From assembly GCA_945865815.1 (NCBI GenBank), contig CAMBFR010000010.1, positions 1 to 62,626 of the forward strand: a stretch of DNA of 62,626 bases. Reading direction: 5' to 3'. The DNA comes from Candidatus Sulfopaludibacter sp. SbA3. Its GTDB lineage: Bacteria; Acidobacteriota; Terriglobia; 20CM-2-55-15. The position numbers were made by a program, and so were the translations under genes. The notes beneath the pieces are model-generated. The model worked only from the letters and a program-made list of their open reading frames with translations. It made no database searches and was not told the DNA's origin. Of this stretch, positions 44,006-53,662 are shown one piece after another; within the stretch, counting starts at the first letter, position 1, and each line of letters opens with the position of its first letter.

Positions 44006-45013
44006 ATGTTGAAGGTTAGTGTTGTCATTCCCACGAAGAATCGTTCTGCGTTGCTTGCGCAGACAATCGAACGTGTCGAATCTCAAACATTTCCGCGGGA
44101 ACAGTACGAAGTGATAGTCATCGACAATGATTCAGCCGATGACACTCGCAGTGTTCTGGAACAAAAGCGCCGAACGTTCTCCAATTTGAAGTGCGGATTC
44201 CAGGACAAGCCCGGAGCAGGGGCCACGCGAAATGCAGGACTGCGAATGGCCGCGGGAGAGCTGGTCGTTTTCATCGACGATGACGTGCAGGCAGAGCCGG
44301 GGCTGATTCAGAGTCACGTGGAGTATCAGGACAAGAACCCCGGCGCCTCGATCATCGGCGCTGTAACGATCCCATGGGGTGAAACGACCGAGCCGTTTCT
44401 CAGGTACCTGCGCGACCACCGGATACTCAATCCATATACTCCGTCAAAGGGCCCAATCGATTTTTCCTACTACCACACGTGCAATGTTTCCACACCGACC
44501 AACGTACTCCTGAAGGTGGGCGGCTTTAACGAGGCCTTTACGATTTACGGAATGGAAGACATTGAATTGGGATATCGCCTGGAAAAAGCCGGTTCTCGAA
44601 TGATCTTCGCCCCCGAGGCGAAAGCGTTGCACTATCGCTTCCCTGAGTACGACGACTTCATGAGGCGCTGTGAGAACGCCGGCTATTCCCTGGGACAGCT
44701 GCTGTCCATGCATCCTGAGCTCAAACCCCGGTTTGTAGAAAGCGGCCGGATAACCCGGCATCTGAAGGGTTTCCATCAACTCTACAAGGGAGCTGCCTTC
44801 ATGATGTCGCCGCTGGTGAGTCTGCTGACAAGCTGGGAACGGCGCCGGGGAACCGGTCAGATTGCGGGACTGATTGATATGCACTACAGTTCGGCTGTGC
44901 GCTACCACTTCTTCCTGGGATACCGCCGCTACACAAAAGACCAAACGCCGTGGGCCGAGAATCAACCAATGACCGCAATCCAGCCATCGCTGGCAAAAGA
45001 ATCTTTTAAATGA
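44006..45013 (+). CDS. GT2 family glycosyltransferase
   Basis: This 335-residue GT-A enzyme starts KVSVVIPTKNRSALLAQTI and contains VIDNDSADDT, the metal-binding FIDDDVQ and EDIELGYRLEKAG with the catalytic-base region. A C-terminal extension (about 230-335) is basic and partly hydrophobic, typical of polysaccharide-polymer transferases. It is three bases upstream of the flippase gene, so cotranscription is likely. Donor sugar unknown. Confidence 0.87.
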   Translation: MLKVSVVIPTKNRSALLAQTIERVESQTFPREQYEVIVIDNDSADDTRSVLEQKRRTFSNLKCGFQDKPGAGATRNAGLRMAAGELVVFIDDDVQAEPGLIQSHVEYQDKNPGASIIGAVTIPWGETTEPFLRYLRDHRILNPYTPSKGPIDFSYYHTCNVSTPTNVLLKVGGFNEAFTIYGMEDIELGYRLEKAGSRMIFAPEAKALHYRFPEYDDFMRRCENAGYSLGQLLSMHPELKPRFVESGRITRHLKGFHQLYKGAAFMMSPLVSLLTSWERRRGTGQIAGLIDMHYSSAVRYHFFLGYRRYTKDQTPWAENQPMTAIQPSLAKESFK

Positions 45014-45016
45014 ACG

Positions 45017-46636
45017 ATGACCGACCCGAAGGTTTCTGATCCACTCAGGAATTCCCAGCCGGTCACGCTTCTCGGAGAGTTTTCAAAAAAGTTCGTAACC
45101 AACACGTTTTTCAATGTGCTTGGCCGTTCGTGGAGTTTCCTCACCGCGCTCCTGCTCACGCCTTACATCCTGTCGCACCTGGGCGTGAATGATTTCGGCA
45201 TGTGGGTGCTGCTCACAGTCTTTATAAACTGGTTCAATTTATTCGAGCTCGGCCTGGGCTCTTCCTTCGTGAAGTACATTTCGGCCTACTACACGCACAG
45301 GGACTACGACCGCATTAATCACGTCCTGTTTTCAGGTTTGCTGTTTTACAGCGCCTTTGGCGTGCTGCTCGTATTCATAGGCCTTGCGCTCGAACCGCTT
45401 TTCAGCTGGTTTCGAATGGCGCCGGCGCCCGGAGTGTATTTCCTGATCCTGATGTCCTGCGCGCTTCAAAACATCGCAACGATGTTCCTGTCGGTCTTCA
45501 AGGGCATTCAGCGGATGGACAAGTCCAACACCATCGAAATTACCCTGAGTCTCGTGAATGTCGGCGGAACCGTGCTTTTCCTGGAAGCCGGTTTCGGAAT
45601 GCTCGGCCTGGCGATAAATGCATTGCTGAGCGCCGTGATCGCGGTGTTTGTGACGTGGCTCACGGTCGCGCGCGTCCTACCCGAGCTGTCGCTGGGTTGG
45701 CACTACGACGGAAAGCTGTTGAGGGCGATGTTCGGCTACGGCGCCAAGATGCAGGTCAGCAGGCTTGGCGGGATGGTCTGTTTCCAGATGGATAAGCTGA
45801 TCATTTCCCGGTTGATGGGCACCGCGGCCGTTTCGTTTTACGAAGTCAGTTCCCGTCTGACATCGTTCATGCGTGCAGTTCCACTGGTGATGCTTTCCGC
45901 CCTGATTCCTGCAACCTCGGAGTTGGGCGCACGGAACGATCGAGAAAAGATCCTCAGGACATATTGGCTGGCATCCCGGTATGTCGCCATGGTCACGGTA
46001 GCGTTGGTTGCCTACGTTGTGCTGGAGGCGGAATCCCTGGTTACGTTGTGGCTGGGGAAAGGCTTTGAACAGTCTGCCGTTCTGATTCGAATTCTGGCCA
46101 TTGGTTACGGAGTAAACGCCCTTGGCGGGGCTGCCAGTCAGACCGGAGCTGGAGTCGGCCGGCCGGAGTTCGATATGCGCAGCACGGTTCTACTCATGAC
46201 GTTGAACCCGATCCTGAGCATGCTGCTCGTTCGGCAGTTCGGCGCCGCCGGCGCAGCAGCGGGGACGTCGGCTGCGCTCGTGATATCTGCCGTGTACCTG
46301 CTCGTCATATTTCATCAGAAGTATGTTGAAGCCTCGGTTTGGACCGCGCTTCGGGGAATTTATGCCCGGCCGATTTTGTCCGCCGGACTTGCCAGTCTGG
46401 CGGTCCTGGTGGTGCATCGAGAAATTCCAGGTTTGCCCGCCCTTGCAGATACACGTTTCCTGATTCCGTTGAAAGTGCTGGCCGATTTTCTCGTTTTTGC
46501 GCCCGTGTACATGGTGTTGCTTGTGGCTTTCCGGCAGGTGACGGCTATTGATCGGAAAAATTTCATCGGTCTGATGGCTTTTGCGTTTGAGTTCATTCGC
46601 CATCCCTTCCGCGAACGAGTGAAGATCTATCGATAG
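45017..46636 (+). CDS. Polysaccharide flippase (Wzx / MOP family)
   Basis: This 539-residue membrane protein with about 12-14 helices belongs to the oligosaccharidyl-lipid flippase group. The first helices (FNVLGRSWSFLTALLLTPYILSHLGVNDFGMWVLL) show the family pattern. It would move lipid-linked repeat units across the inner membrane for assembly. A matching polymerase (Wzy) is not obvious here; the next membrane protein is TMTC-like, not a clear Wzy. It is longer than many Wzx proteins because of a C-terminal hydrophobic extension. Confidence 0.85.
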   Translation: MTDPKVSDPLRNSQPVTLLGEFSKKFVTNTFFNVLGRSWSFLTALLLTPYILSHLGVNDFGMWVLLTVFINWFNLFELGLGSSFVKYISAYYTHRDYDRINHVLFSGLLFYSAFGVLLVFIGLALEPLFSWFRMAPAPGVYFLILMSCALQNIATMFLSVFKGIQRMDKSNTIEITLSLVNVGGTVLFLEAGFGMLGLAINALLSAVIAVFVTWLTVARVLPELSLGWHYDGKLLRAMFGYGAKMQVSRLGGMVCFQMDKLIISRLMGTAAVSFYEVSSRLTSFMRAVPLVMLSALIPATSELGARNDREKILRTYWLASRYVAMVTVALVAYVVLEAESLVTLWLGKGFEQSAVLIRILAIGYGVNALGGAASQTGAGVGRPEFDMRSTVLLMTLNPILSMLLVRQFGAAGAAAGTSAALVISAVYLLVIFHQKYVEASVWTALRGIYARPILSAGLASLAVLVVHREIPGLPALADTRFLIPLKVLADFLVFAPVYMVLLVAFRQVTAIDRKNFIGLMAFAFEFIRHPFRERVKIYR

Positions 46637-46722
46637 TTCGCCGGCTCTTTTGGGCTTGAATACGAGGTCTCTTGGCTGGTAAGCGTACCGTCGTCAGATT
46701 TCTATTGTGAGGACAGATTTCA

Positions 46723-48939
46723 TTGCGCAACAAGACTCTAAGGGGAAGGAACCAGCCTCGAAGTACACAGGCGAGTCCTCTTGTTAGACTGCTTCCCATC
46801 GTCGGGTTGCTGTTTCTGGGGACGGTTGCGTACTGGAATTCGTTCGACGGTCCCTTCGTATTCGACGATCTGGCTTCCATCCGCAACACCTTTGAAGTTC
46901 CAATAAGCGATTACCTAACGCTTAACAGCTTTCTCAGATTTCGCAGGCTGCTGTCTTTCACGTTCACTTTGAATAATTTGATCGGTGGCTCGGACGTGTG
47001 GGGATATCACTTTGTTAATCTGGCGCTTCATCTGGTGAATGGGCTACTGCTATTCGCAATTGGGGCAAAGTTGTATCCCAAACTTGTTGATGAGACCAGG
47101 GTCCGCGCTTACAGCTTCTTGTCGGCTGGATTCTTCCTCCTGCATCCGCTGCAGACGGAATCCGTAACGTATCTTTCGAGCCGCTCGGAACTGATTTCTA
47201 CGTTTTTCTATCTTGGCGCGATCTATTTGTTCGTGAGGACTCCCTCCGAGAAGATTGGTTTTGTCACCAGCGGCCTGGTCATCCTCTTTCTGGTGTTCGG
47301 ACTCACCGGAAAGGAAACCGCAATAACGTTGCCGGCCGCCATTTTTCTCATCGATTATCTCTTCATCGCACGCACGAGCTTTGCATCGATACTTTCACGG
47401 TGGCGTTTTTATATCCCGTTCCTGGTCGGAGGTCTAATCGCTTCGTTCTACATCATGCTGGTGTTCCTGAGACCATCTCTTAATACGGGTTTGACAATAT
47501 CGCCGTGGCACTACCTGCTGACCCAGTCGCGCGTAATCATGAAGTACATCCAATTGATTGTCCTGCCCATGGATCTCAACCTGGACTACGATTTCAAAGC
47601 GTCTTCTTCAATACTGGAGCCGGCGGTCATCGTATCTTCGATTGTGATTTGTGTCTTGATCGGGATTGGCTACAGGATCAGGTATAGTTCGCCCGCATAT
47701 GCCTTTGGCATCCTGTGGTTCTTTATCACGCTGGCTCCCACGTCCAGTTTCGTCCCAATAGTGGATTACATATTCGAGCACCGGCTCTATCTTCCGCTTG
47801 CCGGCGTCAGTTTGGCTTTTCCGATGTTCCTTGAGTGGGTCGTCGGGTTTGTGGCGGACCGGAAGGCAGTTGCTTCAGTGACCGCTCTGGGAGTGGGGAC
47901 TCTCCTTGTGCTCACGGTCGCCACGACCCGGCGTAATGAAGTCTGGCGCGATGAGGTCAGCCTATATAAAGACATAGTTTCAAAGTCTCCCGGCAAATTG
48001 AGGGGCTACAACGGACTTGCTTTGACCTACTTGAACCGGGGTCAACTAGACGACGCAATTTCCGCCCTGAAACAAGGATTGGAAAACGTTCCCGAAGGCC
48101 GCATCAGCACGTTGGAGACTCTGGGCAGTTTTTACCTGAATGGCGGCCGACATGCCGAGGCGATAGATAGTTTCAAGCAGGCCATCGATGAGGCAACTCG
48201 CACCGGCGCCGGCGACGCCGTACTCGCGCAGCTACACAATGATGTTGGAGTTGCTTACCGGCGTGTTGCGGACAGCCTCGAGAGTCTGAGAGGACAGATT
48301 GCTGAGCAAGACTTGTCGGCCCGAAAGGCCGAAGCCTTGCGTGAAGCCCGTTCTGCCTTGGAGAAAAGCGTTGAACTTTATCCGGAGGGACTGTGGGTCC
48401 AGGACAGCCTCGTCGCTGTCATTCACTCGATGGGTGACGGTGAAGCTTATGCGGCAGAATTAACGGCAAGATTGGGCACGAACGAAAACCACCTTCAGCC
48501 TCTGTATTGTCTGGGAGCGTTGCGATCATTGGAAGAGCGCTTTGCGGAATCCGTGACCTATTTCGAGCAAGCTGAAAAGCTCGATGCATCAAGCAGCCTG
48601 CTTTACTTCAACTATGCATTCGCCCTTTCGAGGGCTGGCCAAAGGGATCAGGCAATCGAGAAATATCGTTCTGCCTTGAGGCTCGATCCGGCCATGAACG
48701 CCGCCCAATACAATCTGTCGCTTCTCTTTATTGAAAAATCGGATTACGACTCCGCTATCGCACATTTGCTCGATATCACCGCGCGTGAACCCGGCAACGT
48801 CCAGAGCCACATAAAAGTCGCCGAGATCTATCTTTTTCAGGGAAAGATCCCGGAGGCGCGCCAACACCTGGAAAGCGTGTTAGCGGTAGCACCGGGCAAC
48901 GCGCGGGCTATCGAATTACTCCAGAAGATTCGCTTATAG
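46723..48939 (+). CDS. TMTC-like membrane protein with C-terminal TPR repeats
   Basis: This 738-residue protein has an N-terminal multi-pass domain of about 11 helices (to residue 405). It carries an early FVFDDLASI motif with acidic residues in the first loop, HPLQTESVTYLSSRSELIS, and GLTGKETAITLP. This layout matches GT-C-type O-mannosyltransferase-like TMTC proteins. The C-terminal third (about 425-738) contains roughly seven TPR units. The start is TTG 46723 behind GAGGA at about 46709. It may transfer sugars to exported proteins, or act in polysaccharide assembly (inference). Confidence 0.8.
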   Translation: MRNKTLRGRNQPRSTQASPLVRLLPIVGLLFLGTVAYWNSFDGPFVFDDLASIRNTFEVPISDYLTLNSFLRFRRLLSFTFTLNNLIGGSDVWGYHFVNLALHLVNGLLLFAIGAKLYPKLVDETRVRAYSFLSAGFFLLHPLQTESVTYLSSRSELISTFFYLGAIYLFVRTPSEKIGFVTSGLVILFLVFGLTGKETAITLPAAIFLIDYLFIARTSFASILSRWRFYIPFLVGGLIASFYIMLVFLRPSLNTGLTISPWHYLLTQSRVIMKYIQLIVLPMDLNLDYDFKASSSILEPAVIVSSIVICVLIGIGYRIRYSSPAYAFGILWFFITLAPTSSFVPIVDYIFEHRLYLPLAGVSLAFPMFLEWVVGFVADRKAVASVTALGVGTLLVLTVATTRRNEVWRDEVSLYKDIVSKSPGKLRGYNGLALTYLNRGQLDDAISALKQGLENVPEGRISTLETLGSFYLNGGRHAEAIDSFKQAIDEATRTGAGDAVLAQLHNDVGVAYRRVADSLESLRGQIAEQDLSARKAEALREARSALEKSVELYPEGLWVQDSLVAVIHSMGDGEAYAAELTARLGTNENHLQPLYCLGALRSLEERFAESVTYFEQAEKLDASSSLLYFNYAFALSRAGQRDQAIEKYRSALRLDPAMNAAQYNLSLLFIEKSDYDSAIAHLLDITAREPGNVQSHIKVAEIYLFQGKIPEARQHLESVLAVAPGNARAIELLQKIRL

Positions 48940-49026
48940 AACCGTTTAGCCATTCACTTTGTCAGAATGAACTGCCCCATTCGTCTTTTTCACAGGGATG
49001 GGAGTCTTTACTTACGAGGATAGAGT

Positions 49027-49551
49027 TTGAAGCTGATTGCCTGGCAACCTCTCGATGACAAGAAAGTCATTGAAAGAGTCCTGAGGGGAGACACAGAGGC
49101 CTTTAATCTTCTGGTCCGTCAGTGGGAAAAGCCCATTTATAACTTTATCCTGCGCTTGATCGGCAATCGGGATGAGGCCATGGATCTTTGCCAGGACAGT
49201 TTCATGAAGGCGTATCGGGAACTGGATACACTCAATGACGGCGAACGGTTCTCGGCGTGGCTCTATCGAATTGCCCACAACACGTGCTTCTCGAAGATTC
49301 GCAAGGATCAGGGCAGGACCTGGGTCGAACTGGACCCGGAGATGGCTCCACACCGGATGCCGGTGGAGAATCGGCTCGCAGTAGAGAAGGCGCTCGGGGA
49401 TCTGCCTGAGGATCAACGAGAGGTGGTGGTTCTGAAGGTGTTTCATGGTTTGAAATTCGAGGAAATCGCCTCAGTGCAGGGGGCGCCGGTTTCCACGGTA
49501 AAGTCCAGGCTCTATATGGGTTTTGAAAAGCTTCGGGGCATTCTTCAGTAA
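49027..49551 (+). CDS. ECF-type RNA polymerase sigma factor
   Basis: This 174-residue regulator has sigma region 2 (about residues 20-88; RQWEKPIYNFILRLIGNRDEAMDLCQDSFMKAYREL) and region 4 (about 118-170; ALGDLPEDQREVVVLKVFHGLKFEEIASVQGAPVSTVKSRL). It directs transcription of a stress or envelope regulon. The start is TTG 49027, behind GAGGA at 49016-49020. The next gene encodes its probable zinc anti-sigma factor. Together they stand in front of the type II secretion operon. Confidence 0.92.
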   Translation: MKLIAWQPLDDKKVIERVLRGDTEAFNLLVRQWEKPIYNFILRLIGNRDEAMDLCQDSFMKAYRELDTLNDGERFSAWLYRIAHNTCFSKIRKDQGRTWVELDPEMAPHRMPVENRLAVEKALGDLPEDQREVVVLKVFHGLKFEEIASVQGAPVSTVKSRLYMGFEKLRGILQ

Positions 49552-49582
49552 GTACGTGTTCCAGGGAATTTCTGTTTGATAC

Positions 49583-49608
49583 GGGTACGGGGCTAAATCC
49601 CCGCACCC
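49583..49608 (-). repeat. REP-like GC hairpin, copy C (diverged)
   Basis: CGGGG (49588-49592) pairs with CCCCG (49599-49603), extended by GGGT with ACCC after one mismatch. Read on the minus strand its core matches copy B at 18 of 20 positions. It lies between the sigma factor and the anti-sigma gene and may weaken readthrough between them. Confidence 0.5.
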
Positions 49609-49660
49609 GATCAGGCAGACTGAAAACGTTCGGTGGGCCCGACGCTAAGGAGGTATGCAA

Positions 49661-50248
49661 ATGCCGCATGTGAATGACAAGTTGGCCGAATTCTTTTATG
49701 GTGAGCTTTCGGCGGCGGAAATGGCCGAGGGTCGATCCCACCTGGCTGCATGTGCCAGTTGCCAGACGCAATTGGAACAGTTCGAGCGGACTCACCATGC
49801 CCTGAAGGCTTTGCCCGATGCTGAACCTCCGCGTCACATCGTCTTCGGGTTTGAAAAGCCCCGGCCCGCTGCTTCCGGCTGGCTGGGGCGCTGGTTGGCT
49901 CCCATGGCTGCTTCCGCGGCCGTCTCTCTGGCGATCGTGATGCTTGCGCCGATGCAAATGCCACAGCAGCCGCCTCCGGCGCCAGTTGCAGTGCAGCAGC
50001 CTGTTGCACAGGTTCCCGTGGCTGAGCCCATTGATTACGACAGAATCATTCGGGAGATTCGAGACTCGGAGCGCGCATGGCTTGTGGCCGAGCTCAACAG
50101 GAGGGACGTATCCAGCGGCAGGGAACTTCAAAGAGTAAAGGCAGAACTTGCGTACTACGACGACTTCCAGCGGTCCCTTCAGAAGGATACCTTTGAGAAC
50201 GCCACATCCATCCAGCTTCTGGCACGGCGGGTGGAGACTCGAGACTAA
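49661..50248 (+). CDS. Zinc anti-sigma factor (ZAS type), membrane-anchored
   Basis: This 195-residue protein has an N-terminal anti-sigma domain with the zinc motif H-x3-C-x2-C (SHLAACASC, about residues 27-36), a hydrophobic segment (about 72-92), a proline- and glutamine-rich linker and a helical C-terminal part likely in the periplasm. ATG 49661 sits six bases after AAGGAGGT; ATG 49655 is too close to that site. It should hold the upstream ECF factor inactive until an envelope signal arrives. Confidence 0.82.
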   Translation: MPHVNDKLAEFFYGELSAAEMAEGRSHLAACASCQTQLEQFERTHHALKALPDAEPPRHIVFGFEKPRPAASGWLGRWLAPMAASAAVSLAIVMLAPMQMPQQPPPAPVAVQQPVAQVPVAEPIDYDRIIREIRDSERAWLVAELNRRDVSSGRELQRVKAELAYYDDFQRSLQKDTFENATSIQLLARRVETRD

Positions 50249-50743
50249 ATGATGATGCTAAAAATCGTTCTTTGCCTTTTGTTCGTATCCATTCCTGGTT
50301 TATCGCAGACGACAGCGCAGTTGGACAGGGTCAAGAAGGATGCGGTCCAATTTCAGGGTGAAATCAACGACCTCATCGCCGGAGCTCCCGGCATTTTGGT
50401 CCTTCAGTCTGCCAAGGCCACGTACCTCGACATGTATGGGGTAGTCGTGACTGTTGAAGTCGCACTCGAGCGTCCCCGGAATCCTTTCAGCGCTTCTCGC
50501 AGTCCGGAGGAGCTTCGCACGGTCGTGAGCGAGCGGCGGCAGCAGGTCCAGACCAGGCTCTCCACATTTCTGAAGCAGAGGGTGCCCAGCCTGGAATCCA
50601 TCGGCGCGGCCCAGAGCGTGACGGTGATTGTTCATCTGATGAACACGAATCCGGCGGACGTTCCAAACCTGCCCTCACAATTGATTTTCAGTGTAAAAAA
50701 GCAGGACGCCGCATCGTCCCAGATCCAGGTTCGAGAATTCTGA
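50249..50743 (+). CDS. Secreted hypothetical protein upstream of gspE
   Basis: This 164-residue protein has a signal peptide (about residues 1-20, LCLLFVSIPGLSQ) and an alpha/beta mature domain that I do not recognise (KATYLDMYGVVVTVEVALERP). It starts directly after the anti-sigma stop and overlaps the gspE start by one base (TGATG). The tight packing suggests it belongs to the sigma/anti-sigma/secretion unit, perhaps as a periplasmic sensor partner. That role is a guess. Confidence 0.65.
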   Translation: MMMLKIVLCLLFVSIPGLSQTTAQLDRVKKDAVQFQGEINDLIAGAPGILVLQSAKATYLDMYGVVVTVEVALERPRNPFSASRSPEELRTVVSERRQQVQTRLSTFLKQRVPSLESIGAAQSVTVIVHLMNTNPADVPNLPSQLIFSVKKQDAASSQIQVREF

Positions 50744-52440
50744 TGAAGGCGTTGCTGGCGCTCGAAGCGAAACCGCTCGGACACCTCCTGCGAGAGCGCG
50801 GCCTGCTTTCCGAGGAAGATCTGAACAACGCGCTCGCCCTGCAGCAGGAGCGTCGCGACAAACTGGGCCGAATTCTGATCGACCTCGGCTATGTGGCTGA
50901 ACGCGACATTCTCAGCGTCCTGAGTGAGCAGCTTAAAGTGCCGATCTTCGACGGCGAGTATCCCGCCGTACCCGTGGACCAGGCCAGGCTTCCGTTCCGC
51001 TTTCTGCGCACCTTTTCCACCGTCCCCGTGCATCTGGACGGGAACGTCCTCTCGCTGGTCATGGCAGATCCGCTGGATCTTGAAACGCTGTCTGCGATCC
51101 GCTTGCGAACCGGGTACGAACCTCGCGTGTTTCTGGGAAACGAGACCGCGATTCAGGAGCAGCTTGAACGTTTGTATGGAGGCGAAGAGAACACCACTGA
51201 GAAGCTCATAGAGACGCTCGGTGACGCATTTGGCGGCGACGACGAGAACATCGAGCACCTTCGCGACCTGGCATCCGAAGTTCCCGTGATCCGCATGGTG
51301 AACTTGATCATCTCGCGTGCCGTGGAGTCGGAAGCCAGTGACATCCATGTGGAACCGTTTGAAAAAGATCTTCGCCTTCGTTACAGAGTCGATGGCGTGC
51401 TGCACAACGTCGATCCGCCGCCGAACCAGCTACGCGCCGCGATTATTTCCCGCATCAAGCTGATGGCGAAGTTGAACATTGCCGAGAGGCGCCTTCCACA
51501 GGACGGACGAATCAAGCTGAAGGTCCTGGGCAAGGAAATCGATTTGCGCGTCTCCACGCTTCCGACCATGTATGGAGAAAGCGTGGTCATGCGTATTCTC
51601 GATCGCTCGAACACGTCGCTGATCGATTTGCGCAGGCTTGGATTTCCCGAAGACCTTTATGAAAAAGTCTGTGCGATGACTTCGAAGCCTCATGGCATTT
51701 TTCTCGTTACGGGTCCGACCGGCAGTGGCAAGAGTACGACGCTGTACAGCGCCCTGAAGCGCATCAATATTCCGGACCGGAAAATTATCACCATCGAAGA
51801 TCCGGTCGAGTACCAGATGGACGGAATCAACCAGATTCAGGCAAATCCCCAGATCGGTTTGACGTTCTCGGCGGGGCTGCGGCATATTGTGCGCCAGGAT
51901 CCGGACGTCATCATGATCGGAGAAATTCGCGATCTCGAAACCGCTGAGATTGCGATTCGATCGGCTCTCACCGGTCACCTGGTCTTCAGCACGCTCCATA
52001 CGAACGACGCGCCCAGTGCCGTCACGCGCCTGGTTGACATGGGAGTTGAAGATTACCTGCTCGCATCGTCGTTGATTGGGATTCTTGCGCAGCGCCTGGT
52101 CCGCGTGAATTGTAAAGAGTGCAAGGTGCCGACAAAGGTTCCTGCCGCCGCGCTGCGCGACGCCGGCTTTCCAGCGGAAGGGGACTTCTTCGAAATTCAG
52201 CATGGCGCCGGTTGTTCTCATTGCGGACACACGGGATATGAGAGCCGCCTCGGCATTTTCGAACTTCTGGACATTGACGATGAAATGCGGCGCCTGATGG
52301 TTACGAAATCCGACTCCAATGTCTTGAAGGCGCAAGCCATCCGATCGGGAATGCGCACGTTGAAAGAGGACGGCTGGATCAAGGTTTCGTCGGGAATCAC
52401 GACTCCCGACGAGATTTTGCGGGTCACTCAGGAAGTCTAG
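50743..52440 (+). CDS. gspE: Type II secretion ATPase GspE
   Basis: This 565-residue cytoplasmic AAA+ ATPase powers pseudopilus assembly. The N-terminal MshEN-type domain (LRERGLLSEEDLNNALALQQ...GRILIDLGYV) is followed by the catalytic core. That core has Walker A GPTGSGKSTT (about 324-333), the Asp box ITIEDPVEYQ, Walker B DVIMIGEIRD and the His box TGHLVFSTLHTNDA. The C-terminal tetracysteine zinc element is visible as CKECK and CSHCGH. PilB is an alternative name by homology, but the downstream gsp gene order supports GspE. Confidence 0.94.
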   Translation: MKALLALEAKPLGHLLRERGLLSEEDLNNALALQQERRDKLGRILIDLGYVAERDILSVLSEQLKVPIFDGEYPAVPVDQARLPFRFLRTFSTVPVHLDGNVLSLVMADPLDLETLSAIRLRTGYEPRVFLGNETAIQEQLERLYGGEENTTEKLIETLGDAFGGDDENIEHLRDLASEVPVIRMVNLIISRAVESEASDIHVEPFEKDLRLRYRVDGVLHNVDPPPNQLRAAIISRIKLMAKLNIAERRLPQDGRIKLKVLGKEIDLRVSTLPTMYGESVVMRILDRSNTSLIDLRRLGFPEDLYEKVCAMTSKPHGIFLVTGPTGSGKSTTLYSALKRINIPDRKIITIEDPVEYQMDGINQIQANPQIGLTFSAGLRHIVRQDPDVIMIGEIRDLETAEIAIRSALTGHLVFSTLHTNDAPSAVTRLVDMGVEDYLLASSLIGILAQRLVRVNCKECKVPTKVPAAALRDAGFPAEGDFFEIQHGAGCSHCGHTGYESRLGIFELLDIDDEMRRLMVTKSDSNVLKAQAIRSGMRTLKEDGWIKVSSGITTPDEILRVTQEV

Positions 52441-52447
52441 TTTTTCT

Positions 52448-53659
52448 ATGGCGACATTTGTCTACAAGGCCGTAAACACCCAGGGCAAGTCCGCCGAAGG
52501 ACGGCTGGAAGCCTCTGACAGCCGGACGGCCGCGTTTCGTCTTCAGAGTATGGGCCTGATTCCCGTATCCATCGAAGAGCCTTCAAAACGCGGCGCGTCC
52601 ATTCTGCCGGCCATCCGATTCCAGCGTGTCTCCCGCAAAGACATCCTGATGTTTACCGAGGAACTGTCCACTCTTGTCCGGGCAGGTCTGCCGCTGGACC
52701 GCAGTCTTACAATAACCGCCGAACTGGCGGCGAAGCCCGCACTCCGCCGTGTCATTCAGGAAGTTCTCAGCCAGATCAAGGGTGGAAAGTCGCTCGCAGA
52801 AGCGCTCTCAGCCCATCCGAAGTATTTTACCCGGCTGTACGTGAACATGATCCGGGCCGGCGAGGCCGGCGGCATACTTGACGTGATTCTTGCGCGGCTG
52901 GTCGAGTTCGAGCGCTCCGCCGACGAGCTGCGCGGCTACCTGACGGCGTCGCTGATCTATCCCTGCTTGCTGACCGGCGTGGGCGGCGTGTCGGTAGGCA
53001 TTCTCTTGTACTTCGTGATCCCGAAATTCGCGTCAATTTTCGAGGACATTGGAGCAACGATACCGGCAAGCACGCTGTTCCTGCTGTGGCTATCGACCTT
53101 CACGCAGACTTATTGGTGGGTTCTGGTGCTGGCGATTGTGGGAATAGTTGCGGCCGCGCGAACCTGGGTGAGAACGCCGAAAGGAAGCTGGATCTGGGAT
53201 GCAGTGAAGTTGCGAGTGCCCCTGCTTGGGCCGACGCTCCTGAAGGTGGAGGTCGCGCGTTTTGCGCGGACACTGGGTACGCTCACGGCCAGCGCCGTTC
53301 CGCTGATTGCAGGGGTGCGGATCGTGCAGGATATCGCGCACAATCAGATTGTCGCCGAAGCCATCTCGAAGATTGCGGCGGGCGCCAAGCGCGGTGAAGG
53401 CGTCTCCAAGCCGATGCGCGACGCGGGTGTCTTTCCGGGATTGGCTGTCCACTTGGTGGAAGTAGGCGAAGAAACGGGCCGGCTGGATTCCATGCTGTTA
53501 CAGATCGCCGACATTTACGAAAAAGATGTGAAGACTTCGGTGAAGGCGCTAACATCCGTTTTCGAACCGGCAATCATTCTTGTCATGGGCATCCTGGTCG
53601 GCGCGGTTGTGCTTTCGATGCTGATGGCAATTGTTTCAATCAATGAGATCGGATTCTGA
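52448..53659 (+). CDS. gspF: Type II secretion inner-membrane platform protein GspF
   Basis: This 403-residue protein has two tandem cytoplasmic GspF helical domains (about 70-190 and 273-395), each followed by membrane helices (including YPCLLTGVGGVSVGILLYFVI and IILVMGILVGAVVLSMLMAI). The N-terminus FVYKAVNTQGKSAEG is classic. It forms the platform on which GspE acts. It begins seven bases after gspE. Confidence 0.94.
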   Translation: MATFVYKAVNTQGKSAEGRLEASDSRTAAFRLQSMGLIPVSIEEPSKRGASILPAIRFQRVSRKDILMFTEELSTLVRAGLPLDRSLTITAELAAKPALRRVIQEVLSQIKGGKSLAEALSAHPKYFTRLYVNMIRAGEAGGILDVILARLVEFERSADELRGYLTASLIYPCLLTGVGGVSVGILLYFVIPKFASIFEDIGATIPASTLFLLWLSTFTQTYWWVLVLAIVGIVAAARTWVRTPKGSWIWDAVKLRVPLLGPTLLKVEVARFARTLGTLTASAVPLIAGVRIVQDIAHNQIVAEAISKIAAGAKRGEGVSKPMRDAGVFPGLAVHLVEVGEETGRLDSMLLQIADIYEKDVKTSVKALTSVFEPAIILVMGILVGAVVLSMLMAIVSINEIGF

Positions 53660-53662
53660 GAT

